A stretch of 64,000 nt of DNA from Deefgea chitinilytica. Lineage in GTDB: Bacteria; Pseudomonadota; Gammaproteobacteria; Burkholderiales; Chitinibacteraceae. Below are positions 53,158-62,330 of the stretch, one piece after another. Where the stretch lies: positions 124,001 through 188,000 of the forward strand of contig NZ_WOFE01000003.1 of the NCBI RefSeq assembly GCF_016881405.1, written 5' to 3'. The position numbers were made by a program, and so were the translations under genes. Every line of letters begins with the position of its first letter. Positions within the stretch are counted from its first letter, which is position 1. Below the pieces are notes generated by a model. That model did not search any database. It was given only the letters and a program-made list of their open reading frames with translations, and had not been told where the DNA came from.

Positions 53158-54207
53158 TTAACTCAAACTGCCGATCTGGATTCGTGAACGTTGGAGCGTC
53201 ATCCGGCTGCTTGTGCTTTCGAGCGCTATCGTAATTTGTGAGCGTGCTTCCATCGTGAATCTAAGAGTCACCGGTTCTGTGGCTGTGTGCTTGGCTTTGT
53301 CAAAGGCATCGAATATTTCGGTCTCATCGATACTGATTTCCGCCATCAATTTACTGCCGCTTGGGCTGAGATAGGTGATTTGCACAAATCTTGGAATCGG
53401 CTCTAACACAAGGGGCGCAGACTGGGAGAACTCATGGAAGTGTCGCTCTCCGTTGAAGCTACGTACAAATATGTGCAAAGGGTCGGCTTTGCCGTCTACA
53501 AGTAGTCGCCAACGCTGACGCCGAGCACGGCGTGGCCATGTAGAGACGGGCGGACCGTTTTTCTCCAATGTCGTAAACTCTTCCTGACTGAGTCGCTTAG
53601 TTAAGGTAGAGCGGATAAATTCGGCACGGGGAATCGCCGGATTGTTAAGCACTGTGCTCCAATCTTGTGAAACTTGCTCTAGGCGAGCAGTTGCCACTTC
53701 CCGCACCAGACCATCACCCGCTAGCCAAACACTCACCCAGCCACCTAAGCCCATGCCGACGATGATTCTATGCCATGTGCTGCGTTCACGGGTGAGTGGT
53801 GTTGCAAACCCCTCTTCGAATAGTTGCCTAAGTAAAGCGTGGGGGAGTGGGATACTGCCTCCGTAGAACTGGTTTTCGGTAAAAGAGAACCAGGTCAATT
53901 TAAGGTGCTCCGGTATCGGCTTTTGTAGGGCACCCTCGATGCGTATTGAGCCAAATTCACCCCAGCCATTGTTGATGATCTTGCCCGTTGGGATGACCGC
54001 CGCAATTTCATCGTTTCGAGCCAGTAGTAAACCAGAAACCAGCATCATCGGGAAACGTTTGTCGGCACATTCGCTTGGGAGCCATTCAAATTTTTTAGAC
54101 TGATCTAAAGCAGCCTGTACAGCCCTAGGCATACTCAAGGTAAAAAGCCCCGTGTGAGCGGCAAGCTTGAGGAAAAAACGGCGTGGATTGCAAGGTGCAT
54201 CTGGCAT
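53158..54207 (-). CDS. Tat-exported DUF2931-like protein
   Basis: A protein of 349 residues. I chose ATG 54207; an upstream in-frame TTG is less likely. The N-terminus holds a near-consensus twin-arginine motif (NPRRFFLKLAAHTG) and a signal ending AVQAA. The mature N-terminal part (PTGKIINNGWGEFGSIRIEG, PIPEHLKLTWFSFTENQFYG) resembles DUF2931, usually a lipoprotein family of unknown function; here the lipobox is replaced by a Tat signal. The C-terminal half (about 150-345) has no recognised domain, ending in a beta-rich region (EPVTLRFTMEARSQITIALE). No partner genes adjoin it. Confidence 0.65.
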   Translation of the reverse strand: MPDAPCNPRRFFLKLAAHTGLFTLSMPRAVQAALDQSKKFEWLPSECADKRFPMMLVSGLLLARNDEIAAVIPTGKIINNGWGEFGSIRIEGALQKPIPEHLKLTWFSFTENQFYGGSIPLPHALLRQLFEEGFATPLTRERSTWHRIIVGMGLGGWVSVWLAGDGLVREVATARLEQVSQDWSTVLNNPAIPRAEFIRSTLTKRLSQEEFTTLEKNGPPVSTWPRRARRQRWRLLVDGKADPLHIFVRSFNGERHFHEFSQSAPLVLEPIPRFVQITYLSPSGSKLMAEISIDETEIFDAFDKAKHTATEPVTLRFTMEARSQITIALESTSSRMTLQRSRIQIGSLS

Positions 54208-54397
54208 GGTGGATTTCCAAATTAAATGGGTCAAACGATTTATCGTCTTCAACGCTGCGCTAATCGTATCTACTGATTGCAGTTTGTGATGCCAGAATCG
54301 GATTGGCGAGTTACGTCGTCGGCTAATCTTCCCTACGGGATTGGTGTATTTGATTGCAGGCTTTTATTTGTAATGCTTAGCTGGCAATACATCGGAT

Positions 54398-55579
54398 TTA
54401 TTGCTTCTCCGCTGACTCTTCTTCCACTTCCGGTTCTGCATGCGCTTCCAGCGAGAGGTGATCCAGTCCGCTGCTGTGCTCTTCTTTGCGGTGGTGTTGG
54501 CTATTGAGTTTGATTTTGAGGCGCAACTCATTGAGTGAATCGGCATTTTTCAGTGCTTCTTCCATGCCGATTTTGCCGGCTTCGTACAAATCAAACAGCG
54601 CCATATCAAAGGTTTGCATGCCGAGTTCTTTTGATTTGGTCATTACGGCTTTGATGCCGCCGATGTCGCCTTTGAAAATCAAATCGGTAATCAGCGGGGA
54701 ATTGAGCAGGATTTCAATCGCGGCGCTGCGCCCTTTTCCATCAGGGGTTGGTACCAAGCGTTGCGAGATGATGCCGCGCATATTCATCGACAAATCCATA
54801 TACAGCTGTGGGTGACGCTCTTCGGGGAAGAAGTTGACAATGCGCTCTAAGGCTTGATTCGAGCTATTGGCGTGTAGCGTGCCCATGCAGAGATGGCCGG
54901 TTTCAGCAAAATTCATTGCGTATTCCATCGTTTCACGGTCGCGAATTTCGCCAATCAGAATCACATCGGGCGCTTGGCGTAGCGTGTTTTTCAGCGCGGC
55001 AAACCAGCCCTTGGTATCGCGGCCGACTTCGCGGTGCGTGACGAGGCAATTTTTGTTTTTGTGCACATATTCAATTGGGTCTTCGATGGTGATGATGTGA
55101 CCGTGGCTGTGCTCGTTGCGGTAGTCGAGCATCGCGGCCATCGTTGTTGATTTACCCGAGCCCGTTCCGCCGACCAGCAAGACTAGGCCACGTTTGCTCA
55201 TCACTACTTCTTTGAGGATTTTGGGTAAGCCCATTTCATCAAAATTGGGAATTTTGCTGGTGATCGTGCGCAGTACCATGCCGACTTTTTCTTGCTGCAT
55301 AAATACATTGACGCGGAAACGACCAATGCCTTCGGGATTGATCGCAAAATTGGCTTCAAATTCTGCTTCAAATTCAGTGCGCTGGTCAGGGCGCATAATG
55401 CAGTAGGCCAAGGCTTTGCTGGCGATGCCATTGAGTTTTTGCGAGCCGACGGGCGTCATTTTGCCGTTGATTTTCATCGCCGGAGGAAAGTCGTCGGCGA
55501 TGAAGAGGTCGGATGCTTTGTGCTGAATCATCATTTTCAGCAAATCATTCATCGTCTTAGTGGCTTGTTCGGGACTCAT
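54398..55579 (-). CDS. pilU: Type IV pilus twitching ATPase PilU
   Basis: A protein of 393 residues. PilT-family ATPase with N-terminal domain (MMIQHKASDLFIADDFPPAM), Walker A (VGGTGSGKSTTMAAML), Asp box (ITIEDPIEYVHKNKNCLVTH), Walker B (APDVILIGEIRDRETMEYAM) and His box (GHLCMGTLHANSSNQALERI). PilU is recognised over PilT by the long acidic C-terminal tail (about 350-393; EPEVEEESAEKQ) and KNKNCLVTHREVG. It is the accessory retraction motor working with PilT, which is not in the window. Confidence 0.93.
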   Translation of the reverse strand: MSPEQATKTMNDLLKMMIQHKASDLFIADDFPPAMKINGKMTPVGSQKLNGIASKALAYCIMRPDQRTEFEAEFEANFAINPEGIGRFRVNVFMQQEKVGMVLRTITSKIPNFDEMGLPKILKEVVMSKRGLVLLVGGTGSGKSTTMAAMLDYRNEHSHGHIITIEDPIEYVHKNKNCLVTHREVGRDTKGWFAALKNTLRQAPDVILIGEIRDRETMEYAMNFAETGHLCMGTLHANSSNQALERIVNFFPEERHPQLYMDLSMNMRGIISQRLVPTPDGKGRSAAIEILLNSPLITDLIFKGDIGGIKAVMTKSKELGMQTFDMALFDLYEAGKIGMEEALKNADSLNELRLKIKLNSQHHRKEEHSSGLDHLSLEAHAEPEVEEESAEKQ

Positions 55580-55688
55580 GAGCGGACTCTGAAAGGTTGT
55601 GGCAGACCTTGTTTATAGTTTGAAATGAGGGGTTTGCCGTAAATTTGGTACGTTTGGCCGGATGATACGCATTGTGACTTGATAATAA

Positions 55689-55716
55689 AAAACCCATGTG
55701 TTTTGACATGGGTTTT
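55689..55716. terminator. Bidirectional intrinsic terminator after rhlE-like gene
   Basis: Stem AAAACCCATGT/ACATGGGTTTT with a 6-base loop. On the minus strand it follows the helicase stop (55747) and ends in TTTTTTATTAT. Confidence 0.92.
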
Positions 55717-55746
55717 AGAGACAAACATGTGTAATGTAGCTATCGA

Positions 55747-57579
55747 TTATTCATCACGGCGTTTGTGACCACCACCGCCTAAGAGGGCTGCGGTTTGGCT
55801 ACGGTTGTTGCGATTACCACGTTGCGATGAGCGTTCGCCACGTGAGGTGCCATAACCGTCATTCTGGCGATGACCACCGTGGTTATAGCTATCGTATTGT
55901 TTGTTGCCTTGGTAAGTCCGCGATTGGTGACTACGCCCGCTGCGCATCAATTCTGCGGGCAGTGTATTGGCGTTGCTCATCGGTTGCTGTTCATCGTAAT
56001 TGATCCGTTCGCGACGAGGTGCGGCGACGGCTGAATCGTTACGTGCTGCGTTGCGTGGATTCCCGTTGCGAGGGTTACCGTTACGAGGTGCGCCATCTTG
56101 ACGAGGACGGCGCTGCTCACGATCTTGCTCTGGATTGCGTGGGCGGCGGTTGTCTGCGTTGCGCGGGCGACGTTGCTCTTTGGCTCCTTCTGGACGACTT
56201 GCGTCACTTTCGCCTTCGGTACGTTCAGTACGAGCGCGGCGTTCGGCACGGGCTTCGCTTTTAGCGGCTGCTTGCGCTGCTGCGGTTTCCGCGAGAGCTT
56301 TGCTACGCGCGCCACTAAGGCGTGCACCACCGGCAACGGCTTGACCGCGTGGCGCGCGTGAGTTGCGATTGGGATCACGCGGTGGGCGATCACGGCCTAA
56401 ACCACCGCGGATAATCGGTTCTGGTTTGACGCGCAAATCGGCTTCGAAACCTTCGAGGCAGAATTTTGGAATCTCTTGTTTGGTAATGCGCTCGATTTCA
56501 GCGAGTAATTTCAGTTCATCGACGCAAACCAGCGATACCGCTTCCCCGGTGCAGCCGGCGCGGCCAGTACGGCCAATTCGGTGTACATAATCTTCGGCCA
56601 CGTTCGGCAATTCAAAGTTCACCACGTGCGGGAGTTCTTCGATATCCAAACCACGCGCGGCGATGTCAGTGGCGACCAAGACTTGCAATTCACCTGATTT
56701 AAATTGCGCCAAGGCGGCAGTCCGCGCGTTTTGGCTCTTGTTGCCGTGAATCGCCATCGCGGTAATTCCGGCGGCGTTGAGTTTCTCCGCGACTTTATTA
56801 CACGCATGTTTGGTGCGCATAAATACTAAAACTTGGTGCCAATTGCCGTCTTGAATCAATTTGGTCAATAGCGGCAATTTTTTATCGCGGTCGACTAAAT
56901 GCACGCGCTGGCTGATGAGTTCATTGGTCGTATTGCGGCGCGCCACTTCAACCAAGCCCGGGTTTTGTAGCAGTTTGTCGGCGAGCTCCTTGATTTCATC
57001 GGAGAACGTCGCTGAGAACAGCAGCGTTTGTCGCTCTTTCGGGAAAATCGCCATCAGTTTTTTGATGTCGTGGATGAAGCCCATATCGAGCATGCGGTCG
57101 GCTTCGTCGAGTACGAGGATTTCGATACCCGATAAATCGACTGAGCGTTGGCCAACCAAATCGAGCAATCGGCCCGGTGTTGCCACCAAAATATCCAATG
57201 GCGTACGTAAGCGTGCTTGTTGCGGGCGAATATTGACGCCGCCAAACACCACCATTGAGCTAATTTGCACGTATTTGGAATAAGTTTGCACTGATTCTTC
57301 GACTTGCGCGGCGAGTTCACGCGTCGGTGTCAGGATCAATACACGAGGGCGGCCTTTGCTGGTGAGCGGCTCTTTGCCGAGCAAAAGTTGCAAAATCGGT
57401 AGGGTGAAGCCAGCGGTTTTACCGGTGCCGGTTTGGGCGGCAGCGAGTAAATCGCCACCTTGAATCACCAAGGGAATCGCTTGGGCTTGGATTGGGGTGG
57501 GTGCAGTGTAGCCGGTGTCGCTAATCGCACGCAAAAGTGGTTCGGCTAGCCCTAGGTTAGCAAAAGTAAGTTCAGACAT
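55747..57579 (-). CDS. rhlE: DEAD-box ATP-dependent RNA helicase (RhlE type)
   Basis: A protein of 610 residues. The two-RecA core covers about 1-375: Q motif ([30 protein letters not shown]), motif I AQTGTGKT, Ia [40 protein letters not shown] and [12 protein letters not shown]. The C-terminal tail of about 230 residues is low-complexity, basic and Arg/Gly/Asn-rich ([18 protein letters not shown] and several RG groups), typical of RNA-binding tails of RhlE. It remodels ribosomal precursor or degradosome RNA. It is expressed alone, with its own terminator. Confidence 0.92.
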   Translation of the reverse strand: MSELTFANLGLAEPLLRAISDTGYTAPTPIQAQAIPLVIQGGDLLAAAQTGTGKTAGFTLPILQLLLGKEPLTSKGRPRVLILTPTRELAAQVEESVQTYSKYVQISSMVVFGGVNIRPQQARLRTPLDILVATPGRLLDLVGQRSVDLSGIEILVLDEADRMLDMGFIHDIKKLMAIFPKERQTLLFSATFSDEIKELADKLLQNPGLVEVARRNTTNELISQRVHLVDRDKKLPLLTKLIQDGNWHQVLVFMRTKHACNKVAEKLNAAGITAMAIHGNKSQNARTAALAQFKSGELQVLVATDIAARGLDIEELPHVVNFELPNVAEDYVHRIGRTGRAGCTGEAVSLVCVDELKLLAEIERITKQEIPKFCLEGFEADLRVKPEPIIRGGLGRDRPPRDPNRNSRAPRGQAVAGGARLSGARSKALAETAAAQAAAKSEARAERRARTERTEGESDASRPEGAKEQRRPRNADNRRPRNPEQDREQRRPRQDGAPRNGNPRNGNPRNAARNDSAVAAPRRERINYDEQQPMSNANTLPAELMRSGRSHQSRTYQGNKQYDSYNHGGHRQNDGYGTSRGERSSQRGNRNNRSQTAALLGGGGHKRRDE

Positions 57580-57781
57580 TTAGTGTTCCTGCTGCGGCCT
57601 GTCGCAAGGGGCGACACCAATCTAGGGCAGGTGGGGGTGTGTTGGATAGATGGCTTGCGCGGTTCGAACTAGGTGAGGAACTTGGGCAAGCAGCGCGCCG
57701 ATTGGTAGGACGCGATCAAGGGCGCAGTGTACCTTGATTTTTCAAAAACACCAATGTTATCTGCTAGAAGGGATGAGGGCT

Positions 57782-57817
57782 GGGGATTAGGAATTGGGGA
57801 TTAGAATCTAATTCCCC
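57782..57817. repeat. Short GGGGATTAG repeats and palindrome
   Basis: Two direct copies of GGGGATTAG (57782-57790 and 57796-57804), the second leading into an imperfect palindrome GGGGATTAGA/TCTAATTCCCC. It lies in the 264-base gap between the rhlE start and the yegD stop. No gene is visible in the gap. It may act as a weak terminator for yegD, but no U-run follows. Confidence 0.45.
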
Positions 57818-57843
57818 ATTCTCGACTCCCAACTCTCTGCCTT

Positions 57844-59097
57844 TCAGCCATAACGCTGCTGCGCGACGACGGACAAGCCGCAGCCGACGCTGCCAAAATG
57901 ATCGCCTTCGACGGCGCGGGCGGCCGGAAATTGCGCGGCTAGCGCGGCGCGCAGTGCTGGTACCGCCGATGAGCCACCAGTGAAAAACAGCGTATCGACT
58001 TGGCTGGCGGCAATGCCAGCCTGCGTGAGCGTGGTTTGTGCTGAAGCACAAATGCGTGCTGTTTCTTGTTCAATCGCTTGTTCAAATTGCCGGCGCTCGA
58101 TCTGCGCCACGAGTCCTTTTTCGGCTTCGACTAAATCCAGTGCGAAGTGATCTTGCTCTGAGAGGGCGATTTTGGCCTCTTCGACGCGCATCGCGAGGTG
58201 GTGACCCGCTTGGCTGCGAATCACATTGAGTAAACGCTCAAATCGCACATTGTCGACCACTTCCGGCGAGATATCTTGAAAGCTGCGCCACATTTTGCGG
58301 GTGTAGGCAAAGTTGATCGTGTGCCACGTGGCCAGATGGAAAAATGCACTATTGGGTAATTCAGCGTTATTACTTAATCGCGAGCCTAAACCTAGCTCTG
58401 GCATCACGCAGGCGAGCGAGAGACGTTTATCAAAGTCAGTACCCCCTATGTGTACACCGCCGCTGGCTAATAAATCAGATGTTCGGTCGGCAATACCCCG
58501 TCTTTCTGGTGAGAGGCGAACCAAAGAAAAATCTGATGTACCGCCGCCGATGTCGACCACTAAGACTAATTCTTCTCGTTCGATGCGCTGTTCGTAATCG
58601 TGGGCTGCTGCGATGGGCTCAAATTGAAAACTGACTTCTTTAAAGCCTAAACCGTGCGCGATGTCGGCCAAGGTTGCTTCCGCTTCAGCGTCGGCGGCAT
58701 CGTTATCATCAACAAAACGCACGGGACGGCCAAGCACGACTGCATCAAATTGTTGCCCCGCCGATTGTTCGGCGCGAGTTTTGACTTCGCCAATGAGCTG
58801 ACCAATCAGATTTTTGAATGATAAATGACGCCCCCCGATTTCGGTGCCTGCATCCATTAGGCTGCTGCCGAGTAGGCTTTTCATCGAACGCATCAAGCGG
58901 CCTTCGTAGCCTTCCAAATATTCAGCCAAGGCAGCGCGACCGTAAGCCCAGCGTTCTTCTTCTAAGTTAAAGAAAACCGCCGAGGGAAGCGTGAGCTTTT
59001 GCTCTTCGAGAGCCAATAAAATCGCCCCAGCTGGGCGTACAATACCTGCCGTTGAATTGGAGGTGCCAAAGTCGATGCCGCAGGCAGAATAAGTCAT
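57844..59097 (-). CDS. yegD: YegD-type Hsp70-family protein
   Basis: A protein of 417 residues. It has the actin-like ATPase fold of Hsp70 without the peptide-binding C-terminal domain. Phosphate 1 loop CGIDFGTSNSTAGIV, phosphate 2 loop VVDIGGGTSDFSLV (about 204) and an adenosine-contact loop LFFTGGSSAVPALRAAL (about 375). YegD-like proteins are putative chaperones of unknown client. I chose ATG 59097; the frame is open upstream with a TTG at 59160, and the ribosome site is poor for both. It is divergent from the metallophosphoesterase gene. Confidence 0.85.
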   Translation of the reverse strand: MTYSACGIDFGTSNSTAGIVRPAGAILLALEEQKLTLPSAVFFNLEEERWAYGRAALAEYLEGYEGRLMRSMKSLLGSSLMDAGTEIGGRHLSFKNLIGQLIGEVKTRAEQSAGQQFDAVVLGRPVRFVDDNDAADAEAEATLADIAHGLGFKEVSFQFEPIAAAHDYEQRIEREELVLVVDIGGGTSDFSLVRLSPERRGIADRTSDLLASGGVHIGGTDFDKRLSLACVMPELGLGSRLSNNAELPNSAFFHLATWHTINFAYTRKMWRSFQDISPEVVDNVRFERLLNVIRSQAGHHLAMRVEEAKIALSEQDHFALDLVEAEKGLVAQIERRQFEQAIEQETARICASAQTTLTQAGIAASQVDTLFFTGGSSAVPALRAALAAQFPAARAVEGDHFGSVGCGLSVVAQQRYG

Positions 59098-59306
59098 ATT
59101 TGGTGCAGGTTGAGCCTGTAAGGGGGTCGTTAGCGTACGCTGCCTCGCTGTTAGCGTCAAACGCGCTTGCTCAGTGGTTGGGGTTCTAATGATGTTGCCC
59201 TAGCGCAAAACCCCTAGAATGCTTTAATCTACGGGCAGCGCGCATAGACTCATTAGATTACCAACAGTAGATTACAACTAGGCATTGTAAACAGGCGATT
59301 CAGGCG

Positions 59307-59987
59307 ATGATTTTTTTCTGTGGGGACGTCCACGGCCAATTTGGGCATATTATTACGGCGGTGAAACAACATCGGCCGGATGCCATTGTGCTGCTCGGCG
59401 ATTTGCAAGCCCCACAACCGCTTGAGACCGTGCTCGCTGAAATCGTCGATCTAACCGAAGTTTGGTATATCCACGGCAATCACGATACCGATGGCACGCG
59501 AGATTATTGCAATCTGTGGGATTCGGGCATGAGCGATCGCAATCTACACGGTCGTGTCGTGGAAATCGCTGGCGTGCGGATTGCAGGTCTTGGCGGTATT
59601 TTTCGTGGTCATATCTGGATGCCGCCAGCGCATCCGGTTTACGCAAGCCCTGAGCATTATTTGCAGCATTGTGGCAAAGCCAATCAATGGCGGGGCGGTT
59701 TGCCGCGAAAACAACGCAGCAGTATTTTTTATGTGGATTATCAAGCTTTAAGCCATGAAAAGGCCGACATTTTGGTGACCCACGAAGCGCCGAGCTGCCA
59801 TCCTTGGGGCTTTTCTGCGCTGGATCGCTTGGGGCAAGCGTTAAAAATCAAAAAGAGCTTTCACGGTCATCAACACGACAGCCTCGATTATCGCGACCAT
59901 GACGCCCGCTTGGGTTTTCAAGCCTACGGTGTTGCGCTGCGCGCCATCATGGATGAAAACGGTAATCACATCGTTATTGGCGAATAA
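59307..59987 (+). CDS. Calcineurin-like metallophosphoesterase
   Basis: A protein of 226 residues. All main metal motifs are present: GDVHGQF (about 6), VLLGDLQAP (about 28), YIHGNHDTDG (about 53), a His in VTHEAPSCHPWG (about 152) and FHGHQHD (about 189). It probably hydrolyses phosphomonoesters or a nucleotide such as diadenosine tetraphosphate, or a protein phosphate; specificity cannot be read from sequence. No signal peptide. It is divergent from yegD and monocistronic as far as visible. Confidence 0.85.
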   Translation: MIFFCGDVHGQFGHIITAVKQHRPDAIVLLGDLQAPQPLETVLAEIVDLTEVWYIHGNHDTDGTRDYCNLWDSGMSDRNLHGRVVEIAGVRIAGLGGIFRGHIWMPPAHPVYASPEHYLQHCGKANQWRGGLPRKQRSSIFYVDYQALSHEKADILVTHEAPSCHPWGFSALDRLGQALKIKKSFHGHQHDSLDYRDHDARLGFQAYGVALRAIMDENGNHIVIGE

Positions 59988-60150
59988 GTATTTTTAGCTC
60001 GTTTTTTCCTAATCCGTTTTTCGACATCAAATTGCAATCCCGTTTGTGGATAATGCCTGCTTGTTAATAAATACCAAGTCGTAAAAGTACCCATTTTTTT
60101 TGCTGATGAAGCGGCAAAATAGTGTACTTATTGCAATGGAATAGAGAACG

Positions 60151-60303
60151 ATGATGTCGGATGAAATACTGCGCTTTATGGCCGCCCAACTTGATGCAGG
60201 GCAAAGCTTGCCAGAGGCGATTTTAGCGGTTGAGCAACAATTCAAAGTGAATTCAAAAGAGGTGTATCGCTCGCTAGCCTTTTGCGAACGACGTCAGCAT
60301 TAA
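60151..60303 (+). CDS. Small protein, paralogue A (50 aa, hypothetical)
   Basis: Open for 50 codons from ATG 60151 (a second ATG follows at 60154), after AGAGAAC. The protein (EILRFMAAQLDAGQSL, PEAILAVEQQFKVNSK, EVYRSLAFCERR) looks like three short helices. It aligns along its whole length with the next ORF (IL.F, AG..L, A near 20, F near 30, Y.S), so the two are probably duplicates. That pairing is the main evidence that they are genes. The helix arrangement could be a minimal helix-turn-helix, but no known family is recognised. Confidence 0.55.
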   Translation: MMSDEILRFMAAQLDAGQSLPEAILAVEQQFKVNSKEVYRSLAFCERRQH

Positions 60304-60418
60304 GATACCCATATGTTCTATTTGGGTAAAAATGACGCTGCTAAGTAGTAAAAATACCAACCTAGCTAACAAATTCAATAGCAGAATCAAAGGCATCTTT
60401 CATCGTTAGGATGCGGTC

Positions 60419-60589
60419 ATGAATCAAGCTATTTTGGCATTTGTTCATCAACACCAAAGTGCAGGTCACACCTTGAGCCAAGCTGCGAGTGCTGCGGCAG
60501 TTAAGTTTAGTCTGAGTACCACACTGATTTATTTATCGATGGTGCAGGCGCAATGCCAGCAATCTGGGATTCCCCTTGCAGGGATGTGA
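60419..60589 (+). CDS. Small protein, paralogue B (56 aa, hypothetical)
   Basis: Open for 56 codons from ATG 60419 after TTAGGAT. Helical and Ala/Gln-rich (AILAFVHQHQSAGHTLSQAA, KFSLSTTLIYLSMVQAQ). Its similarity to the ORF at 60151 (shared pattern IL-x-F, AG-x-x-L-x-x-A, F-x8-Y-x-S) supports both being translated. The stop lies 5 bases before the predicted 3' end of the RNase P RNA gene on the opposite strand. Function unknown. Confidence 0.5.
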   Translation: MNQAILAFVHQHQSAGHTLSQAASAAAVKFSLSTTLIYLSMVQAQCQQSGIPLAGM

Positions 60590-60594
60590 ATGAG

Positions 60595-61028
60595 GGGCGA
60601 AGCGGGCCGATAAGCCGGGTCCTGTCCAGATGTTACCATCCGTGACCATCATTCCTCTAGGCGCACCATTACTGATGCGCTCAAGCAACCTACCCGTAGA
60701 CTCAGCGAGCCGCTTCAACGCCTACTGCTTGGTCTTGCTCCGAATGGGGTTTACCCTGCCAGACACTGTCGCCAGTGCTGCGGTGCGCTCTTACCGACCC
60801 CTTGCGGGGCTCCTTTTGAGAAGGACACCTTTTCACCCTTACCAGTGATCCAATCCCAATCATCTCATCTGATTGTTCAACTTGGCTCACTGGCGGTTCA
60901 GCTCTCTGTTGCACTTTCCGTCGGCTCACGCCGCCTGGCCGTTAGCCAGCATTCTGCTCTATGGAGCCCGGACTTTCCTCCCCCGCCAGCATTACACTGG
61001 CAGCAGCGATGGTCTGTCCCGCTTCGCG
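60595..61028 (-). ncRNA. rnpB: RNase P RNA (M1-type, bacterial class A)
   Basis: The catalytic RNA of ribonuclease P, which matures tRNA 5' ends. On the minus strand the conserved core is plain: GAGGAAAGTCCGGGCTCCAT (60961-60980), GTGCAACAGAGAG, GGTAAGGGTGAAA, GGTAAGAGCGCACCG, GGGTAGGTTGCTTGAG and the 3' element ACCCGGCTTATCGG. The ends are set by helix P1, where GCGAAGCGGG near 61027 pairs perfectly with CCCGCTTCGC near 60600. About 434 nt, close to the type A norm. Exact 3' end is uncertain by a few bases. Confidence 0.95.
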
Positions 61029-61034
61029 GTGGCG

Positions 61035-61063
61035 ATTATCACCGCAATGCGGGTATCGGGCAA
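61035..61063 (-). promoter_or_regulatory. Sigma-70 promoter of rnpB
   Basis: On the minus strand -35 TTGCCC (61058-61063) and -10 GATAAT (61035-61040) are separated by 17 bases. The start expected seven bases after the -10 falls at about 61028, which coincides with the P1-defined 5' end of RNase P RNA. Confidence 0.8.
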
Positions 61064-61145
61064 GCGAAGATGTTTGAGTGGTCACGGCTAGTGCGTGGCT
61101 TTGGCCGCCGCAATATTCCAGTGTGGTGATGCCTGACTCGCTAAG

Positions 61146-62000
61146 CTATTGCTTTAGTGATTCGATTAATTCCATTTCTTCCTGAGTAAATCCAGCCTGC
61201 TGCCGCGCAAGCTGATTCAGCGTGCCACGAAAGACGGGTGCGTCGTAGTCCCGCAGTAGCGTCACAAAAGTCTGGATGGGGTCGAGTGCGCGCTCTTGGC
61301 AGCACCAGTGATACCAGTGATTGCCAATACGCACATGGCCGATTTCATCTTGCAAGATGATGTCGAGAATTTCGCAGGCGCGCAGATCGCCAATATTGGA
61401 TAGTTTTTGTTGAATAGGCGGAACGGCATCGAGGCCGCGCGCTTCCAAAATACGCGGCACTAGCGCCATGCGCGCCATGACGTCACTGTCGGTTTTAACG
61501 GCCATTTCCCACAAGCTGTTGTGAGCCGGAAAATCTCCGTAATCAAAGCCCAAGGTGTTTAAGTGCTCACGCAGCAAATTGAAGTGATAAGCTTCTTCGC
61601 GCGCAATCTTTAGCCAATCTGCGTAGTATTGGCTGGGCATGGTTCGAAAGCGATACAGCGCATCAAGCGCTAAGTTGATCGCATTAAATTCAATATGAGC
61701 AAATGCGTGTAATAGTGCGGCACGGTTTTCTGCTTCGCCTAAATTTCTACGGCGTGGCAAGTCTTTTGGAGCGACTAGCTCGGGTTTGCTAGGGCGACCT
61801 GGGGTTTCGATTCTGAGAATCGGTGTGGCGTCTTGTGCATCGAGATGGCTGATGTCGATGCCAGCAAGCTGGGCAATTTTTAAATCAGGGTCGGTTTCAA
61901 TCAGGGCAGCAAAGGCAGCGGCAAACACAGCAAATATCCATATGAATAAGGCTGTGGCAGTATTGCGGCTCAGATTCAAACTGGCAAGCGGATTGAGCAA
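61146..62000 (-). CDS. DUF455 ferritin-like protein
   Basis: Up to 284 residues. The ferritin-like four-helix region carries two metal-ligand sets: ALLHAFAHIEFNAINLALDA, IAREEAYHFNLLREHLNTLG, and on the second half ACEILDIILQDEIGHVRIGN with HWYHWCC. DUF455 (related to MiaE-like di-iron proteins) has no assigned reaction. The first 24 residues (NPLASLNLSRNTATALFIWI) are not typical; GTG 61928, which gives the usual start MFAAAFAALIETDPDLK, is a good alternative. Convergent with nothing; it is divergent from the next plus-strand gene. Confidence 0.8.
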   Translation of the reverse strand: MLNPLASLNLSRNTATALFIWIFAVFAAAFAALIETDPDLKIAQLAGIDISHLDAQDATPILRIETPGRPSKPELVAPKDLPRRRNLGEAENRAALLHAFAHIEFNAINLALDALYRFRTMPSQYYADWLKIAREEAYHFNLLREHLNTLGFDYGDFPAHNSLWEMAVKTDSDVMARMALVPRILEARGLDAVPPIQQKLSNIGDLRACEILDIILQDEIGHVRIGNHWYHWCCQERALDPIQTFVTLLRDYDAPVFRGTLNQLARQQAGFTQEEMELIESLKQ

Positions 62001-62330
62001 TAAAATCGAAAGAAAAAACCGGTAAATTAGTTAAATGGAGTTGGTATTGATTTAGCAATCGAAAGGTGTATGCCAATGGCATTTTAATTGGCGTTGAAGT
62101 TCTTGCTTATAAATAATAGATTGTTACGAACAATAAAAGTGATTTCTGTTATCTAGAATTTTGACAATTGTTGTAAAAATAGACGCAAAGATTTGCGTTA
62201 TTTATTTGATATTGCAAGACGAACTCAGAATTAATTTAAAGTTTGACGTTCATATTGTAACGTGGAAAACTAATGCTTCACTGACCTTGAGTGTATTACT
62301 GAAGGCTTTTTATTTGCTAGGCTAAGCACA
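62001..62330. other. AT-rich intergenic region with a small palindrome
   Basis: About 330 bases without a credible gene between the divergent DUF455 and PAS-GGDEF genes. A perfect palindrome ACGCAAA-GA-TTTGCGT lies at 62183-62198 and could be an operator. TTGACA at 62161 has no partner -10 at good spacing. Nothing else recognised. Confidence 0.5.

Noticed and set aside
60630-61129. Plus-strand reading frames across the 60.6-61.1 kb region
   Set aside because: This is the antisense of the RNase P RNA gene, which has full core motifs and a promoter.
61897-62082. Possible frameshift joining a second frame to the DUF455 N-terminus
   Set aside because: The other frame carries no family similarity; an internal GTG start explains the atypical N-terminus without a frameshift.
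62161-62200. TTGACA taken as a -35 box for the PAS-GGDEF gene
   Set aside because: No acceptable -10 at 16-18 bases; spacing leads to CGCAAA.
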